From: Sinohyriopsis cumingii
Taxonomy: Eukaryota; Mollusca; Bivalvia; Unionida; Unionidae
Direction of reading: 5' to 3'
Assembly: GCA_028554795.2 (NCBI GenBank)
Contig: CM068839.1
Coordinates: 87,317,540-87,381,539 of the forward strand
Length of the DNA stretch: 64,000 nt
Translations under genes and position numbers: made by a program
The notes under the pieces: generated by a model
The model's input: only the letters and a program-made list of their open reading frames with translations
What the model was told of the DNA's origin: nothing
Database searches by the model: none
Shown here: in pieces, positions 1 through 11,060 of the stretch
Layout of the letters: the number at the start of each line of letters is the position of its first letter
Numbering within the stretch: position 1 is the first letter of the stretch

Positions 1-860
1 ACATGAATAAACTGCACAATTTTGCAGGTGCCACATTTTACTTAAATAAAAACAGACACCATGAAAAAGGAAAAATCAGCCAAATATATTCATATATTAC
101 CAAAACATAATGCAAATAGACCTTTTTTATATAAATGATTACAAAAAGTGCACATGTAAGATTTATAAATTCTTTGGTTGATCTTTTTTATTCTGGCTGT
201 GTCATACAGGAAATGTTTTTTAAACTAAACAGGCACTGGATATTTAAAATCAGTTATAATCCTTATTACTGCAGCATATATACTTGTTAATCATTCTGAC
301 CAAGCATTATGCTATAAGAATTGCATTGCATAAATGGAAATATATTGTACTGCAAACCCACTTCCTCACATCCGACCCTGTTATCTGTTCAATGAATGTA
401 TTCTACAAGTATGCTCAGTGGCATGAATATGTGTTTTCTCTGAAATGTTTCAAACTTAATGCAAAATAATGGTGAAAGACAAACGTTAATTCAAATAAAG
501 CATCACACACATACACACGAATGCAACAAGTGTATACAGACAGGATGTCTTTCTTTGTCATACTATTTACACCGATAAATCAACAATAACTACTTAAAAG
601 TGTTTTATTCAATTTTTAAATTCGGAAAAATGTGAGAAATACAATAAAACTCAAGAAATATTTATTTGTTGGTATTCCGCAGCGTGACAAATGGAACGTA
701 ACGCTCAGTGTAATTTCGACAATTTAGAACAAATCTTCATAACCGACAAAAAGATTTCAAAGAAACTATATATGTAATCTTTACTGGTTCGATCTACAAG
801 TAAATAGCTGCAGGATTCAGCTAATGGTGTACATTTCAAAAGGGAAATGGGATGAAATTG

Positions 861-1170
861 TCTCGAAGTAATTGTAACCAAAGTGTACTAAAAGATTACA
901 TAGCTCGCCTCTTTGAAGTAATTATAAACAATGTAATAAACGAGTATGTATCTCAACAATTTGATGTAATTGTAACCAGAGTACTAAAGCCGAGTAAATA
1001 TCTCAACTCGTTGAAGTAATTGTAACCAAAGTACAATAAATGATTACATAGCTCATCTCTTAGAGGTAATTGTAACTAGTCTAATAAACTATTACATATC
1101 TCAGCTCTTCCAAGCAATTGTAAACAAAATGTAATAAATAACAGCTTAGATGACCTCTTCGATGCATTTA
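861..1170. repeat. 48-50 bp minisatellite in half A
   Basis: Degenerate tandem repeats of the form gaagtaattgtaaccaaag, then an AT-rich part, ending tacatagctcatctctt. Repeat starts, taken at the gaag-like word, fall at 865, 915, 963, 1013, 1063, 1111 and 1161 (last one partial). Spacings are therefore 50, 48, 50, 50, 48 and 50. The equivalent arrays start at 4596, 8331, 12066, 15801, 19535, 23270, 27005, 30740, 34474, 38208, 41942, 45676, 49410, 53144, 54480, 58215 and 61948. The array abuts the motif A end of the LINE remnant. Confidence 0.88.
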
Positions 1171-1195
1171 ATAGTCTTCAGTTTACATAATAAAA

Positions 1196-1788
1196 CTAAT
1201 TATCATGCAGGTCAAAGGTCTTGGTGAGGTCGATGAACATCATGTAGAGTGGTTGACCTTGCTCTGTGTTCTTCTCTTGGAGTTGTCGTATGGAAAATAT
1301 CCTGTCTGTCGTCGACCTGCCTGCATTCAAGCCGCACTGGGATTCCAGGTGCACACTGTCCGCCAGCAACTGCAGCCTGTTGAATATAATGCGGGCATAC
1401 ACGTTGCCAACGATGCTCAGAAGCGAGATCAAGCGAGATCCCTCTGTAATTATTACAGTCACTGAGGTCGCCATTGTTTTTGTAAACGGTATCTCGCGCA
1501 TGTCTTGGGGATCCGCTCCTTCCTCCCAGCAGAGACAAAGTAGCTCATGCAGTGGCTGAAGCAATGTTTGTTTCCCACGTTCGATAGCTTCGGGCGGGAT
1601 GATGTCACTACCTGGTGCTTTGTCGTTTGGGAGGGAGTCGATTGCTTTGCTGAGCTCCTCTAAGGTGGGCACTTTGTCGAGCTCATCCATGGTGGGCAGT
1701 TTTTATGCTGCTAGGGGCCGCATCGGTGACTGACATTTCTTGGGAGTATAGCTCTAGGTAGTGTTCCACCCATCTGGCCATCTGTCAT
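1196..1788 (-). mobile_element. LINE RT remnant, half A of unit 1
   Basis: Minus-strand fragment of a non-LTR retrotransposon reverse transcriptase. An open frame of 164 codons (1690 down to 1196) starts MDELDKVPTLEEL. It has the finger motif KAPGSDIIPPEAIERG (residues 24-39), then LLCLCWEEG, then QCGLNAGRSTTD, and reaches RT motif A, FIDLTKTFDL, where D154 is the catalytic-type Asp. The frame ends three codons later. Motifs B to E (including the YxDD-type motif C), thumb and 3' end are absent. Between residues about 72 and 95 the frame is shifted: the family motif NNYRGIS is read in another frame (1538-1212). The A-specific 10-bp duplication brings the frame back. A 1-bp gain near 1712 and an in-frame stop break it upstream. 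It is a dead fragment. The clade is uncertain (RTE-like or CR1/Rex-like). Confidence 0.88.
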
Positions 1789-3168
1789 ACTTAATGCAAA
1801 ATAATGGTGAAAGACAAACGTTAATTCAAATAAAGCATCGCACACATACACACGAATGCAACAAGTGTATACAGACATGATGTCTTCCGTCGTCATACTA
1901 TATACACCGGCTAATCAACAATAACTACTGAAAAGTGTTTAATTCAATTTTTAAATTCACAAAAAATGTGAGAAATACAATAAAACTCAAGAAATCTTTA
2001 TTTGTTGGTATTCTGCAGCGTAACAAATGGAACGTAACGCCCAGTGTAATTTCGACAATTTAGAACAAATCTTCATATGCGACAAAAAGATTTCAAAGAA
2101 ACTATATATGTAATCTTTACTGGTTCGATCTACAAGTAAATAACTCCAGGATTCAGTTTATGGTGTACATTTCAAAAGGGAAATGGGATGAAATTATCTC
2201 GAAGTAATTGTAAGCAAAGTGTACTAAAAGATTACATAGCTCGCCTCTTTGAAGTAATTATAAACAATGTAATAAACGAGTATGTATCTCAACTATTTGA
2301 TGTAATTGAAACCAGAGTATTAAAGCCGAGTAAATATCTCAACTCGTTGAAGTAACTGTATAACTGTAAAAAGAGTAATAAATAAGTATATATCTCAATT
2401 CTCTGAAGTAATTGTAACCAAAATACAATAAATGATTACATAGCTCATCTCTTCAAGGTAATTGTAACTAGTCTAATAAACTATTACATATCTCAGCTCT
2501 TCCAAGCAATTGTTAACAAAATGTAATAAATAACAGCTTAGATGACCTCTTCGATGCATTTAATAGTCTTCAGTTTACATAATAAAAACTAATTATCATG
2601 CAGGTCAATGGTCTTGGTGAGTTCAATGAACATCATGTAGAGTGGTTGGCCTTGCTCTGTGTTCTTCTCTTGGAGTTGTCGTATGGAAAAGATCATGTCT
2701 GTCGTCGAACTGCCTGCTTTAAAGCCGCACTGGGATTACAGGTGCACACGGTCCACCAGCAACTGCAGCCTGTTGAGTATAATGCGGGAATACACTTTGC
2801 CAACGATGCTCAGAAGCGAGATCCCTCTGTAATTATTACAGTTACTGAGGTCGCCATTGTTTTTGTAAACGGTATCTCGCGCATATCTTGGAGGACCGCT
2901 CCTTTCCTCCCAGCAGAGACAAAGTAGCTCATGCAGCAGCTGAAGCAATGTTGGTTTCCCACGTTCGATAGCTTTGGGCGGGATGCTGTCACTACATGGT
3001 GCTTTGTCGTTTGGGACGGAGTCGATTGCTTTGTTGAGCTCCTCTAAGGTGGGCACTTTGTCGAGCTCCTCTATGGTGGGCAGTTTTTATGCTGCTAGGG
3101 CTGCATCGGTGACTGACATTTCTTGGGAGCATAGCTCTGAGTAGTGTTCCACCCATCTGGCCATCTGT
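1789..3168. repeat. Half B of unit 1 (internal duplicate)
   Basis: This is the paralogue of half A, starting again at acttaatgcaaaataatgg. B-specific marks are ttcacaaaaaatg, gcgtaacaaatgg, gcccagtg, catatgcgac and an extra 56-bp minisatellite repeat at 2349-2404. It also has a 1-bp gain in ctcctttcctcc near 2910. After ccatctgt it continues into the B-only LINE extension, where A instead joins the next half. The non-LINE part 1789-2196 is AT-rich, with nothing recognised. A and B are much more different from each other than copies of the same half are between units. Confidence 0.93.
2197..2562. repeat. 48-56 bp minisatellite in half B
   Basis: The same repeat family as in half A, with one more copy. 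Starts fall at 2201, 2251, 2299, 2349, 2405, 2455, 2503 and 2553, and the extra copy (2349-2404) is 56 bp and the most divergent. The equivalent arrays start at 5932, 9667, 13402, 17137, 20871, 24606, 28341, 32076, 35810, 39544, 43278, 47012, 50746, 55816, 59551 and 63284. Units 14 and 16 lost one base in the second repeat (ctttgagtaat). Confidence 0.88.
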
Positions 3169-3590
3169 TGCTCGCAGTCAGTGATCTCCTCTCCCGTCAG
3201 AGATTTCTGGCGGACGATCCCTTTCACCATAGGGCCTAGAGCCTTCTTGATATCACAGTACATACCTTGGATGTTTCCGGATTCGGCACTGCGCTGGAGT
3301 CCTTCACATAGTTGTTACCAGTACTCGTTCGCGCACTGTCTAGCGATGTGTTGGGTGTTGCTTCGAGCACTTCTGAGATCAGCAAGCGTCCGTTCATTAG
3401 GGCAATTTTTGTAAGCTTTGAAGGCTTTTCATTTGTCTTCGATTATTGGTTCTATCCTTGATAGATGTGCGCTGAACTAGTGCCAAACGTGGCCATGGCT
3501 GTGCTGTAGATGACACCCTTCATGGCGCTCCACATGGCTGTGGCATCGTGATCTGGCAGGTCTTGGAGTGCCTGGTCCAGGGCTAGTATG
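2589..3590 (-). mobile_element. LINE linker-RT remnant, half B of unit 1
   Basis: The longest LINE piece in the unit, about 1 kb, read from 3590 down to 2589. It begins after the lost endonuclease with ALQDLPDHDATAMWSAMKG (near 3560-3500), runs through linker pieces that change frame several times, then EITDCEQQMARWVEHYSEL, a stop (taa) before KLPTIEELDKVP, then KAPCSDSIPP, NNYRGISLLSIVGK and NRLQLL. In this unit a nonsense change near 2737 stops the frame after VHL, leaving 106 codons (3056-2736). A 1-bp gain near 2910 compensates an older frameshift, so NNYRGIS is in frame here, unlike in half A. Motif A reads FIELTKTIDL: the catalytic-position Asp is Glu. It cannot encode an active RT. Confidence 0.88.
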
Positions 3591-4188
3591 AGAATACAAG
3601 AGTATATCACAATTATGCTCATGCAGCTCTGAGATTTTTTCAGAGACGTACGAAAATTCAATCAAAATCCAATTAAACATTTTATAATTTCATTTGTATT
3701 AAATGTTCTAATTCGAGGTTATTAAAAGCTTATTACATGAATAAACTGCACAATTTTGCAGGTGCCACATTTTACTTAAATAAAAACAGACACCATGAAA
3801 AAGGAAAAATCAGCCAAATATATTCATATATTACCAAAACGTAATGCAAATAGACTTTTTTTTATATAAATTATTACAAAAAGTGCACATGTAAGATTTA
3901 TAAATTCTTTGGTTGATCTTTTTTATTCTGGCTGTGTCATACAGGAAATGTTTTTTAAACTAAACAGGCACTGGATATTTAAAATCAGTTATAATCCTTA
4001 TTACTGCAGCATATATACTTGTTAATCATTCTGACCAAGCATTATGCTATAAGAATTGCATTGCATAAATGGAAATATATTGTACTGCAAACCCACTTCC
4101 TCACATCCGACCCTGTTATCTGTTCAATGAATGTATTCTACAAGTATGCTCAGTGGCACGAATATGTGTTTTCTCTGAAATGTTTCAA
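3591..4188. repeat. Inter-unit spacer, AT-rich, non-coding
   Basis: This is the only part of the unit found once per unit outside the A/B/LINE parts (about 598 bp here; the window opens inside another copy, 1-453). It is AT-rich, has a length-variable poly-T run and contains several AATAAA-like words. I see no protein homology, tRNA or recognisable transposon ends. A short open stretch of 61 codons beginning at a TTG (284 in unit 1) recurs in nearly every unit but has no ATG start, no homology and no reason to be called a gene. The same spacer occurs between every pair of units. Confidence 0.85.
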
Positions 4189-4930
4189 ACTTAATGCAAA
4201 ATAATGGTGAAAGACAAACGTTAATTCAAATAAAGCATCACACACATACACACGAATGCAACAAGTGTATACAGACAGGATGTCTTTCTTTGTCATACTA
4301 TTTACACCGATAAATCAACAATAACTACTTAAAAGTGTTTTATTCAATTTTTAAATTCGGAAAAATGTGAGAAATACAATAAAACTCAAGAAATATTTAT
4401 TTGTTGGTATTCCGCAGCGTGACAAATGGAACGTAACGCTCAGTGTAATTTCGACAATTTAGAACAAATGTTCATAACCGACAAAAAGATTTCAAAGAAA
4501 CTATATATGTAATCTTTACTGGTTCGATCTACAAGTAAATAGCTGCAGGATTCAGCTAATGGTGTACATTTCAAAAGGGAAATGGGATGAAATTGTCTCG
4601 AAGTAATTGTAACCAAAGTGTACTAAAAGATTACATAGCTCGCCTCTTTGAAGTAATTATAAACAATGTAATAAACGAGTATGTATCTCAACAATTTGAT
4701 GTAATTGTAACCAGAGTACTAAAGCCGAGTAAATATCTCAACTCGTTGAAGTAATTGTAACCAAAGTACAATAAATGATTACATAGCTCATCTCTTAGAG
4801 GTAATTGTAACTAGTCTAATAAACTATTACATATCTCAGCTCTTCCAAGCAATTGTAAACAAAATGTAATAAATAACAGCTTAGATGACCTCTTCGATGC
4901 ATTTAATAGTCTTCAGTTTACATAATAAAA

Positions 4931-5523
4931 CTAATTATCATGCAGGTCAAAGGTCTTGGTGAGGTCGATGAACATCATGTAGAGTGGTTGACCTTGCTCT
5001 GTGTTCTTCTCTTGGAGTTGTCGTATGGAAAATATCCTGTATGTCGTCGACCTGCCTGCATTCAAGCCGCACTGGGATTCCAGGTGCACACTGTCCGCCA
5101 GCAACTGCAGCCTGTTGAATATAATGCGGGCATACACGTTGCCAACGATGCTCAGAAGCGAGATCAAGCGAGATCCCTCTGTAATTATTACAGTCACTGA
5201 GGTCGCCATTGTTTTTGTAAACGGTATCTCGCGCATGTCTTGGGGATCCGCTCCTTCCTCCCAGCAGAGACAAAGTAGCTCATGCAGTGGCTGAAGCAAT
5301 GTTTGTTTCCCACGTTCGATAGCTTCGGGCGGGATGATGTCACTACCTGGTGCTTTGTCGTTTGGGAGGGAGTCGATTGCTTTGCTGAGCTCCTCTAAGG
5401 TGGGCACTTTGTCGAGCTCATCCATGGTGGGCAGTTTTTATGCTGCTAGGGGCCGCATCGGTGACTGACATTTCTTGGGAGTATAGCTCTAGGTAGTGTT
5501 CCACCCATCTGGCCATCTGTCAT
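4931..5523 (-). mobile_element. LINE RT remnant, half A of unit 2
   Basis: Copy of the half A remnant with an open frame of 164 codons (5425-4931). It differs from unit 1 by Tyr for Asp after GRSTT (the block I ctgtatgtc change), a position that is Asp in the other A halves and in the B halves. Confidence 0.87.
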
Positions 5524-6323
5524 ACTTAATGCAAAATAATGGTGAAAGACAAACGTTAATTCAAATAAAGCATCGCACACATACACACGAATGCAACAAG
5601 TGTATACAGACATGATGTCTTCCGTCGTCATACTATATACACCGGCTAATCAACAATAACTACTGAAAAGTGTTTAATTCAATTTTTAAATTCACAAAAA
5701 ATGTGAGAAATACAATAAAACTCAAGAAATCTTTATTTGTTGGTATTCTGCAGCGTAACAAATGGAACGTAACGCCCAGTGTAATTTCGACAATTTAGAA
5801 CAAATCTTCATATGCGACAAAAAGATTTCAAAGAAACTATATATGTAATCTTTACTGGTTCGATCTACAAGTAAATAACTCCAGGATTCAGTTTATGGTG
5901 TACATTTCAAAAGGGAAATGGGATGAAATTATCTCGAAGTAATTGTAAGCAAAGTGTACTAAAAGATTACATAGCTCGCCTCTTTGAAGTAATTATAAAC
6001 AATGTAATAAACGAGTATGTATCTCAACTATTTGATGTAATTGAAACCAGAGTATTAAAGCCGAGTAAATATCTCAACTCGTTGAAGTAACTGTATAACT
6101 GTAAAAAGAGTAATAAATAAGTATATATCTCAATTCTCTGAAGTAATTGTAACCAAAATACAATAAATGATTACATAGCTCATCTCTTCAAGGTAATTGT
6201 AACTAGTCTGATAAACTATTACATATCTCAGCTCTTCCAAGCAATTGTTAACAAAATGTAATAAATAACAGCTTAGATGACCTCTTCGATGCATTTAATA
6301 GTCTTCAGTTTACATAATAAAAA

Positions 6324-7325
6324 CTAATTATCATGCAGGTCAATGGTCTTGGTGAGTTCAATGAACATCATGTAGAGTGGTTGACCTTGCTCTGTGTTCT
6401 TCTCTTGGAGTTGTCGTATGGAAAAGATCATGTCTGTCGTCGAACTGCCTGCTTTAAAGCCGCACTGGGATTACAGGTGCACACGGTCCACCAGCAACTG
6501 CAGCCTGTTGAGTATAATGCGGGAATACACTTTGCCAACGATGCTCAGAAGCGAGATCCCTCTGTAATTATTACAGTTACTGAGGTCGCCATTGTTTTTG
6601 TAAACGGTATCTCGCGCATATCTTGGAGGACCGCTCCTTTCCTCCCAGCAGAGACAAAGTAGCTCATGCAGCAGCTGAAGCAATGTTGGTTTCCCACGTT
6701 CGATAGCTTTGGGCGGGATGCTGTCACTACATGGTGCTTTGTCGTTTGGGACGGAGTCGATTGCTTTGTTGAGCTCCTCTAAGGTGGGCACTTTGTCGAG
6801 CTCCTCTATGGTGGGCAGTTTTTATGCTGCTAGGGCTGCATCGGTGACTGACATTTCTTGGGAGCATAGCTCTGAGTAGTGTTCCACCCATCTGGCCATC
6901 TGTTGCTCGCAGTCAGTGATCTCCTCTCCCGTCAGAGATTTCTGGCGGACGATCCCTTTCACCATAGGGCCTAGAGCCTTCTTGATATCACAGTACATAC
7001 CTTGGATGTTTCCGGATTCGGCACTGCGCTGGAGTCCTTCACATAGTTGTTACCAGTACTCGTTCGCGCACTGTCTAGCGATGTGTTGGGTGTTGCTTCG
7101 AGCACTTCTGAGATCAGCAAGCGTCCGTTCATTAGGGCAATTTTTGTAAGCTTTGAAGGCTTTTCATTTGTCTTCGATTATTGGTTCTATCCTTGATAGA
7201 TGTGCGCTGAACTAGTGCCAAACGTGGCCATGGCTGTGCTGTAGATGACACCCTTCATGGCGCTCCACATGGCTGTGGCATCGTGATCTGGCAGGTCTTG
7301 GAGTGCCTGGTCCAGGGCTAGTATG
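6324..7325 (-). mobile_element. LINE linker-RT remnant, half B of unit 2
   Basis: As in unit 1, with the block I nonsense change after VHL and Ser in place of Arg in GRSTTD. The open part is 106 codons (6791-6471). Confidence 0.87.
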
Positions 7326-8665
7326 AGAATACAAGAGTATATCACAATTATGCTCATGCAGCTCTGAGATTTTTTCAGAGACGTACGAAAATTCAATCAA
7401 AATCCAATTAAACATTTTATAATTTCATTTGTATTAAATGTTCTAATTCGAGGCTTTTAAAAGCTTATTACATGAATAAACTGCACAATTTTGCAGGTGC
7501 CACATTTTACTTAAATAAAAACAGACACCATGAAAAAGGAAAAATCAGCCAAATATATTCATATATTACCAAAACATAATGCAAATAGACTTTTTTTTAT
7601 ATAAATTATTACAAAAAGTGCACATGTAAGATTTATAAATTCTTTGGTTGATCTTTTTTATTCTGGCTGTGTCATACAGGAAATGTTTTTTAAACTAAAC
7701 AGGCACTGGATATTTAAAATCAGTTATAATCCTTATTACTGCAGCATATATACTTGTTAATCATTCTGACCAAGCATTATGCTATAAGAATTGCATTGCA
7801 TAAATGGAAATATATTGTACTGCAAACCCACTTCCTCACATCCGACCCTGTTATCTGTTCAATGAATGTATTCTACAAGTATGCTCAGTGGCACGAATAT
7901 GTGTTTTCTCTGAAATGTTTCAAACTTAATGCAAAATAATGGTGAAAGACAAACGTTAATTCAAATAAAGCATCACACACATACACACGAATGCAACAAG
8001 TGTATACAGACAGGATGTCTTTCTTTGTCATACTATTTACACCGATAAATCAACAATAACTACTTAAAAGTGTTTTATTCAATTTTTAAATTCGGAAAAA
8101 TGTGAGAAATACAATAAAACTCAAGAAATATTTATTTGTTGGTATTCCGCAGCGTGACAAATGGAACGTAACGCTCAGTGTAATTTCGACAATTTAGAAC
8201 AAATGTTCATAACCGACAAAAAGATTTCAAAGAAACTATATATGTAATCTTTACTGGTTCGATCTACAAGTAAATAGCTGCAGGATTCAGCTAATGGTGT
8301 ACATTTCAAAAGGGAAATGGGATGAAATTGTCTCGAAGTAATTGTAACCAAAGTGTACTAAAAGATTACATAGCTCGCCTCTTTGAAGTAATTATAAACA
8401 ATGTAATAAACGAGTATGTATCTCAACAATTTGATGTAATTGTAACCAGAGTACTAAAGCCGAGTAAATATCTCAACTCGTTGAAGTAATTGTAACCAAA
8501 GTACAATAAATGATTACATAGCTCATCTCTTAGAGGTAATTGTAACTAGTCTAATAAACTATTACATATCTCAGCTCTTCCAAGCAATTGTAAACAAAAT
8601 GTAATAAATAACAGCTTAGATGACCTCTTCGATGCATTTAATAGTCTTCAGTTTACATAATAAAA

Positions 8666-9258
8666 CTAATTATCATGCAGGTCAAAGGTCTTGGTGAGGT
8701 CGATGAACATCATGTAGAGTGGTTGACCTTGCTCTGTGTTCTTCTCTTGGAGTTGTCGTATGGAAAATATCCTGTATGTCGTCGACCTGCCTGCATTCAA
8801 GCCGCACTGGGATTCCAGGTGCACACTGTCCGCCAGCAACTGCAGCCTGTTGAATATAATGCGGGCATACACGTTGCCAACGATGCTCAGAAGCGAGATC
8901 AAGCGAGATCCCTCTGTAATTATTACAGTCACTGAGGTCGCCATTGTTTTTGTAAACGGTATCTCGCGCATGTCTTGGGGATCCGCTCCTTCCTCCCAGC
9001 AGAGACAAAGTAGCTCATGCAGTGGCTGAAGCAATGTTTGTTTCCCACGTTCGATAGCTTCGGGCGGGATGATGTCACTACCTGGTGCTTTGTCGTTTGG
9101 GAGGGAGTCGATTGCTTTGCTGAGCTCCTCTAAGGTGGGCACTTTGTCGAGCTCATCCATGGTGGGCAGTTTTTATGCTGCTAGGGGCCGCATCGGTGAC
9201 TGACATTTCTTGGGAGTATAGCTCTAGGTAGTGTTCCACCCATCTGGCCATCTGTCAT
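8666..9258 (-). mobile_element. LINE RT remnant, half A of unit 3
   Basis: Same open frame of 164 codons (9160-8666) and the same Tyr variant as unit 2. Confidence 0.87.
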
Positions 9259-10058
9259 ACTTAATGCAAAATAATGGTGAAAGACAAACGTTAATTCAAA
9301 TAAAGCATCGCACACATACACACGAATGCAACAAGTGTATACAGACATGATGTCTTCCGTCGTCATACTATATACACCGGCTAATCAACAATAACTACTG
9401 AAAAGTGTTTAATTCAATTTTTAAATTCACAAAAAATGTGAGAAATACAATAAAACTCAAGAAATCTTTATTTGTTGGTATTCTGCAGCGTAACAAATGG
9501 AACGTAACGCCCAGTGTAATTTCGACAATTTAGAACAAATCTTCATATGCGACAAAAAGATTTCAAAGAAACTATATATGTAATCTTTACTGGTTCGATC
9601 TACAAGTAAATAACTCCAGGATTCAGTTTATGGTGTACATTTCAAAAGGGAAATGGGATGAAATTATCTCGAAGTAATTGTAAGCAAAGTGTACTAAAAG
9701 ATTACATAGCTCGCCTCTTTGAAGTAATTATAAACAATGTAATAAACGAGTATGTATCTCAACTATTTGATGTAATTGAAACCAGAGTATTAAAGCCGAG
9801 TAAATATCTCAACTCGTTGAAGTAACTGTATAACTGTAAAAAGAGTAATAAATAAGTATATATCTCAATTCTCTGAAGTAATTGTAACCAAAATATAATA
9901 AATGATTACATAGCTCATCTCTTCAAGGTAATTGTAACTAGTCTGATAAACTATTACATATCTCAGCTCTTCCAAGCAATTGTTAACAAAATGTAATAAA
10001 TAACAGCTTAGATGACCTCTTCGATGCATTTAATAGTCTTCAGTTTACATAATAAAAA

Positions 10059-11060
10059 CTAATTATCATGCAGGTCAATGGTCTTGGTGAGTTCAATGAA
10101 CATCATGTAGAGTGGTTGACCTTGCTCTGTGTTCTTCTCTTGGAGTTGTCGTATGGAAAAGATCATGTCTGTCGTCGAACTGCCTGCTTTAAAGCCGCAC
10201 TGGGATTACAGGTGCACACGGTCCACCAGCAACTGCAGCCTGTTGAGTATAATGCGGGAATACACTTTGCCAACGATGCTCAGAAGCGAGATCCCTCTGT
10301 AATTATTACAGTTACTGAGGTCGCCATTGTTTTTGTAAACGGTATCTCGCGCATATCTTGGAGGACCGCTCCTTTCCTCCCAGCAGAGACAAAGTAGCTC
10401 ATGCAGCAGCTGAAGCAATGTTGGTTTCCCACGTTCGATAGCTTTGGGCGGGATGCTGTCACTACATGGTGCTTTGTCGTTTGGGACGGAGTCGATTGCT
10501 TTGTTGAGCTCCTCTAAGGTGGGCACTTTGTCGAGCTCCTCTATGGTGGGCAGTTTTTATGCTGCTAGGGCTGCATCGGTGACTGACATTTCTTGGGAGC
10601 ATAGCTCTGAGTAGTGTTCCACCCATCTGGCCATCTGTTGCTCGCAGTCAGTGATCTCCTCTCCCGTCAGAGATTTCTGGCGGACGATCCCTTTCACCAT
10701 AGGGCCTAGAGCCTTCTTGATATCACAGTACATACCTTGGATGTTTCCGGATTCGGCACTGCGCTGGAGTCCTTCACATAGTTGTTACCAGTACTCGTTC
10801 GCGCACTGTCTAGCGATGTGTTGGGTGTTGCTTCGAGCACTTCTGAGATCAGCAAGCGTCCGTTCATTAGGGCAATTTTTTTAATCTTTGAAGGCTTTTC
10901 ATTTGTCTTCGATTATTGGTTCTATCCTTGATAGATGTGCGCTGAACTAGTGCCAAACGTGGCCATGGCTGTGCTGTAGATGACACCCTTCATGGCGCTC
11001 CACATGGCTGTGGCATCGTGATCTGGCAGGTCTTGGAGTGCCTGGTCCAGGGCTAGTATG
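10059..11060 (-). mobile_element. LINE linker-RT remnant, half B of unit 3
   Basis: Block I nonsense copy (open 10526-10206). The linker region has two private substitutions near 10870-10876. Confidence 0.87.

Larger units (their letters stand above)
454..1788. repeat. Half A of unit 1 (1335-bp internal duplicate)
   Basis: It runs from acttaatgcaaaataatgg to ccatctgt plus a short join (cat) to the next acttaatgc. It aligns along its length with half B. A-specific marks are ttcggaaaaatg, gcgtgacaaatgg, gctcagtg, cataaccgac, one fewer minisatellite repeat, a 10-bp tandem duplication (aagcgagatc, near 1428) and a 1-bp gain in taggggccgc near 1712. The first 407 bp (454-860) have no recognisable content. 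Every unit has one copy at the same offset; unit 15 has two. Confidence 0.93.
1..3734. repeat. Unit 1 (reference unit)
   Basis: The map is spacer 1-453, half A 454-1788, half B 1789-3168, B-only LINE extension 3169-3590 and spacer start 3591-3734. The poly-T site reads cc plus six T (121-128), where other units have c plus seven or eight T. Half A has the C allele (gcattcaagcc) near 1325 and lacks the block I ctgtatgtc variant. Half B carries the block I nonsense change near 2737 and a private ggttggcc at 2645. At 747-757 it alone reads aaatcttcata in half A, where other A halves have aaatgttcata. Confidence 0.95.
3735..7469. repeat. Unit 2, block I type
   Basis: Half A carries ctgtatgtc near 5038, which changes Asp to Tyr in the minus-strand RT frame, together with the gcattcaagcc allele. 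Half B carries the block I nonsense change. It starts with aaaacgtaatg, shared only with unit 5, and ends with aggcttttaaaagc, shared only with unit 3. The minisatellite of half B has gtctgataaac, shared with units 3 and 7. Confidence 0.95.

Noticed and set aside
284..469. Recurring 61-codon plus-strand open stretch in the spacer
   Set aside because: It starts at a TTG, has no ATG, no homology and no coding context in eukaryotic DNA. It recurs only because the whole unit recurs.
804..818. ggttcgatc resembling a pol III B box (tRNA or SINE)
   Set aside because: No A box at the right distance, no cloverleaf and no terminator-like run at a suitable place.
861..1170. CRISPR-like array
   Set aside because: The 48-50 bp repeats are contiguous and degenerate, with no unique spacers and no cas genes. 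It is a minisatellite.
1205..1559. Plus-strand open frames opposite the A-half RT (86 and 97 codons), and similar ones opposite B
   Set aside because: These are antisense shadows of the minus-strand LINE fragment, whose protein matches the RT family.
1711..1896. Minus-strand 61-codon frame across the A/B join
   Set aside because: It is an out-of-frame reading of the LINE linker that runs into unrelated AT-rich DNA.
3181..3414. Plus-strand 77-codon frame over the LINE linker
   Set aside because: It begins at GTG and is antisense to recognisable linker sequence such as EITDCEQQMARW. There is no homology of its own.
3627..3645. Small hairpin ctctga / tcagag with a T-rich loop
   Set aside because: A 6-bp stem is expected by chance in DNA of this composition, and there is no adjacent gene to terminate.
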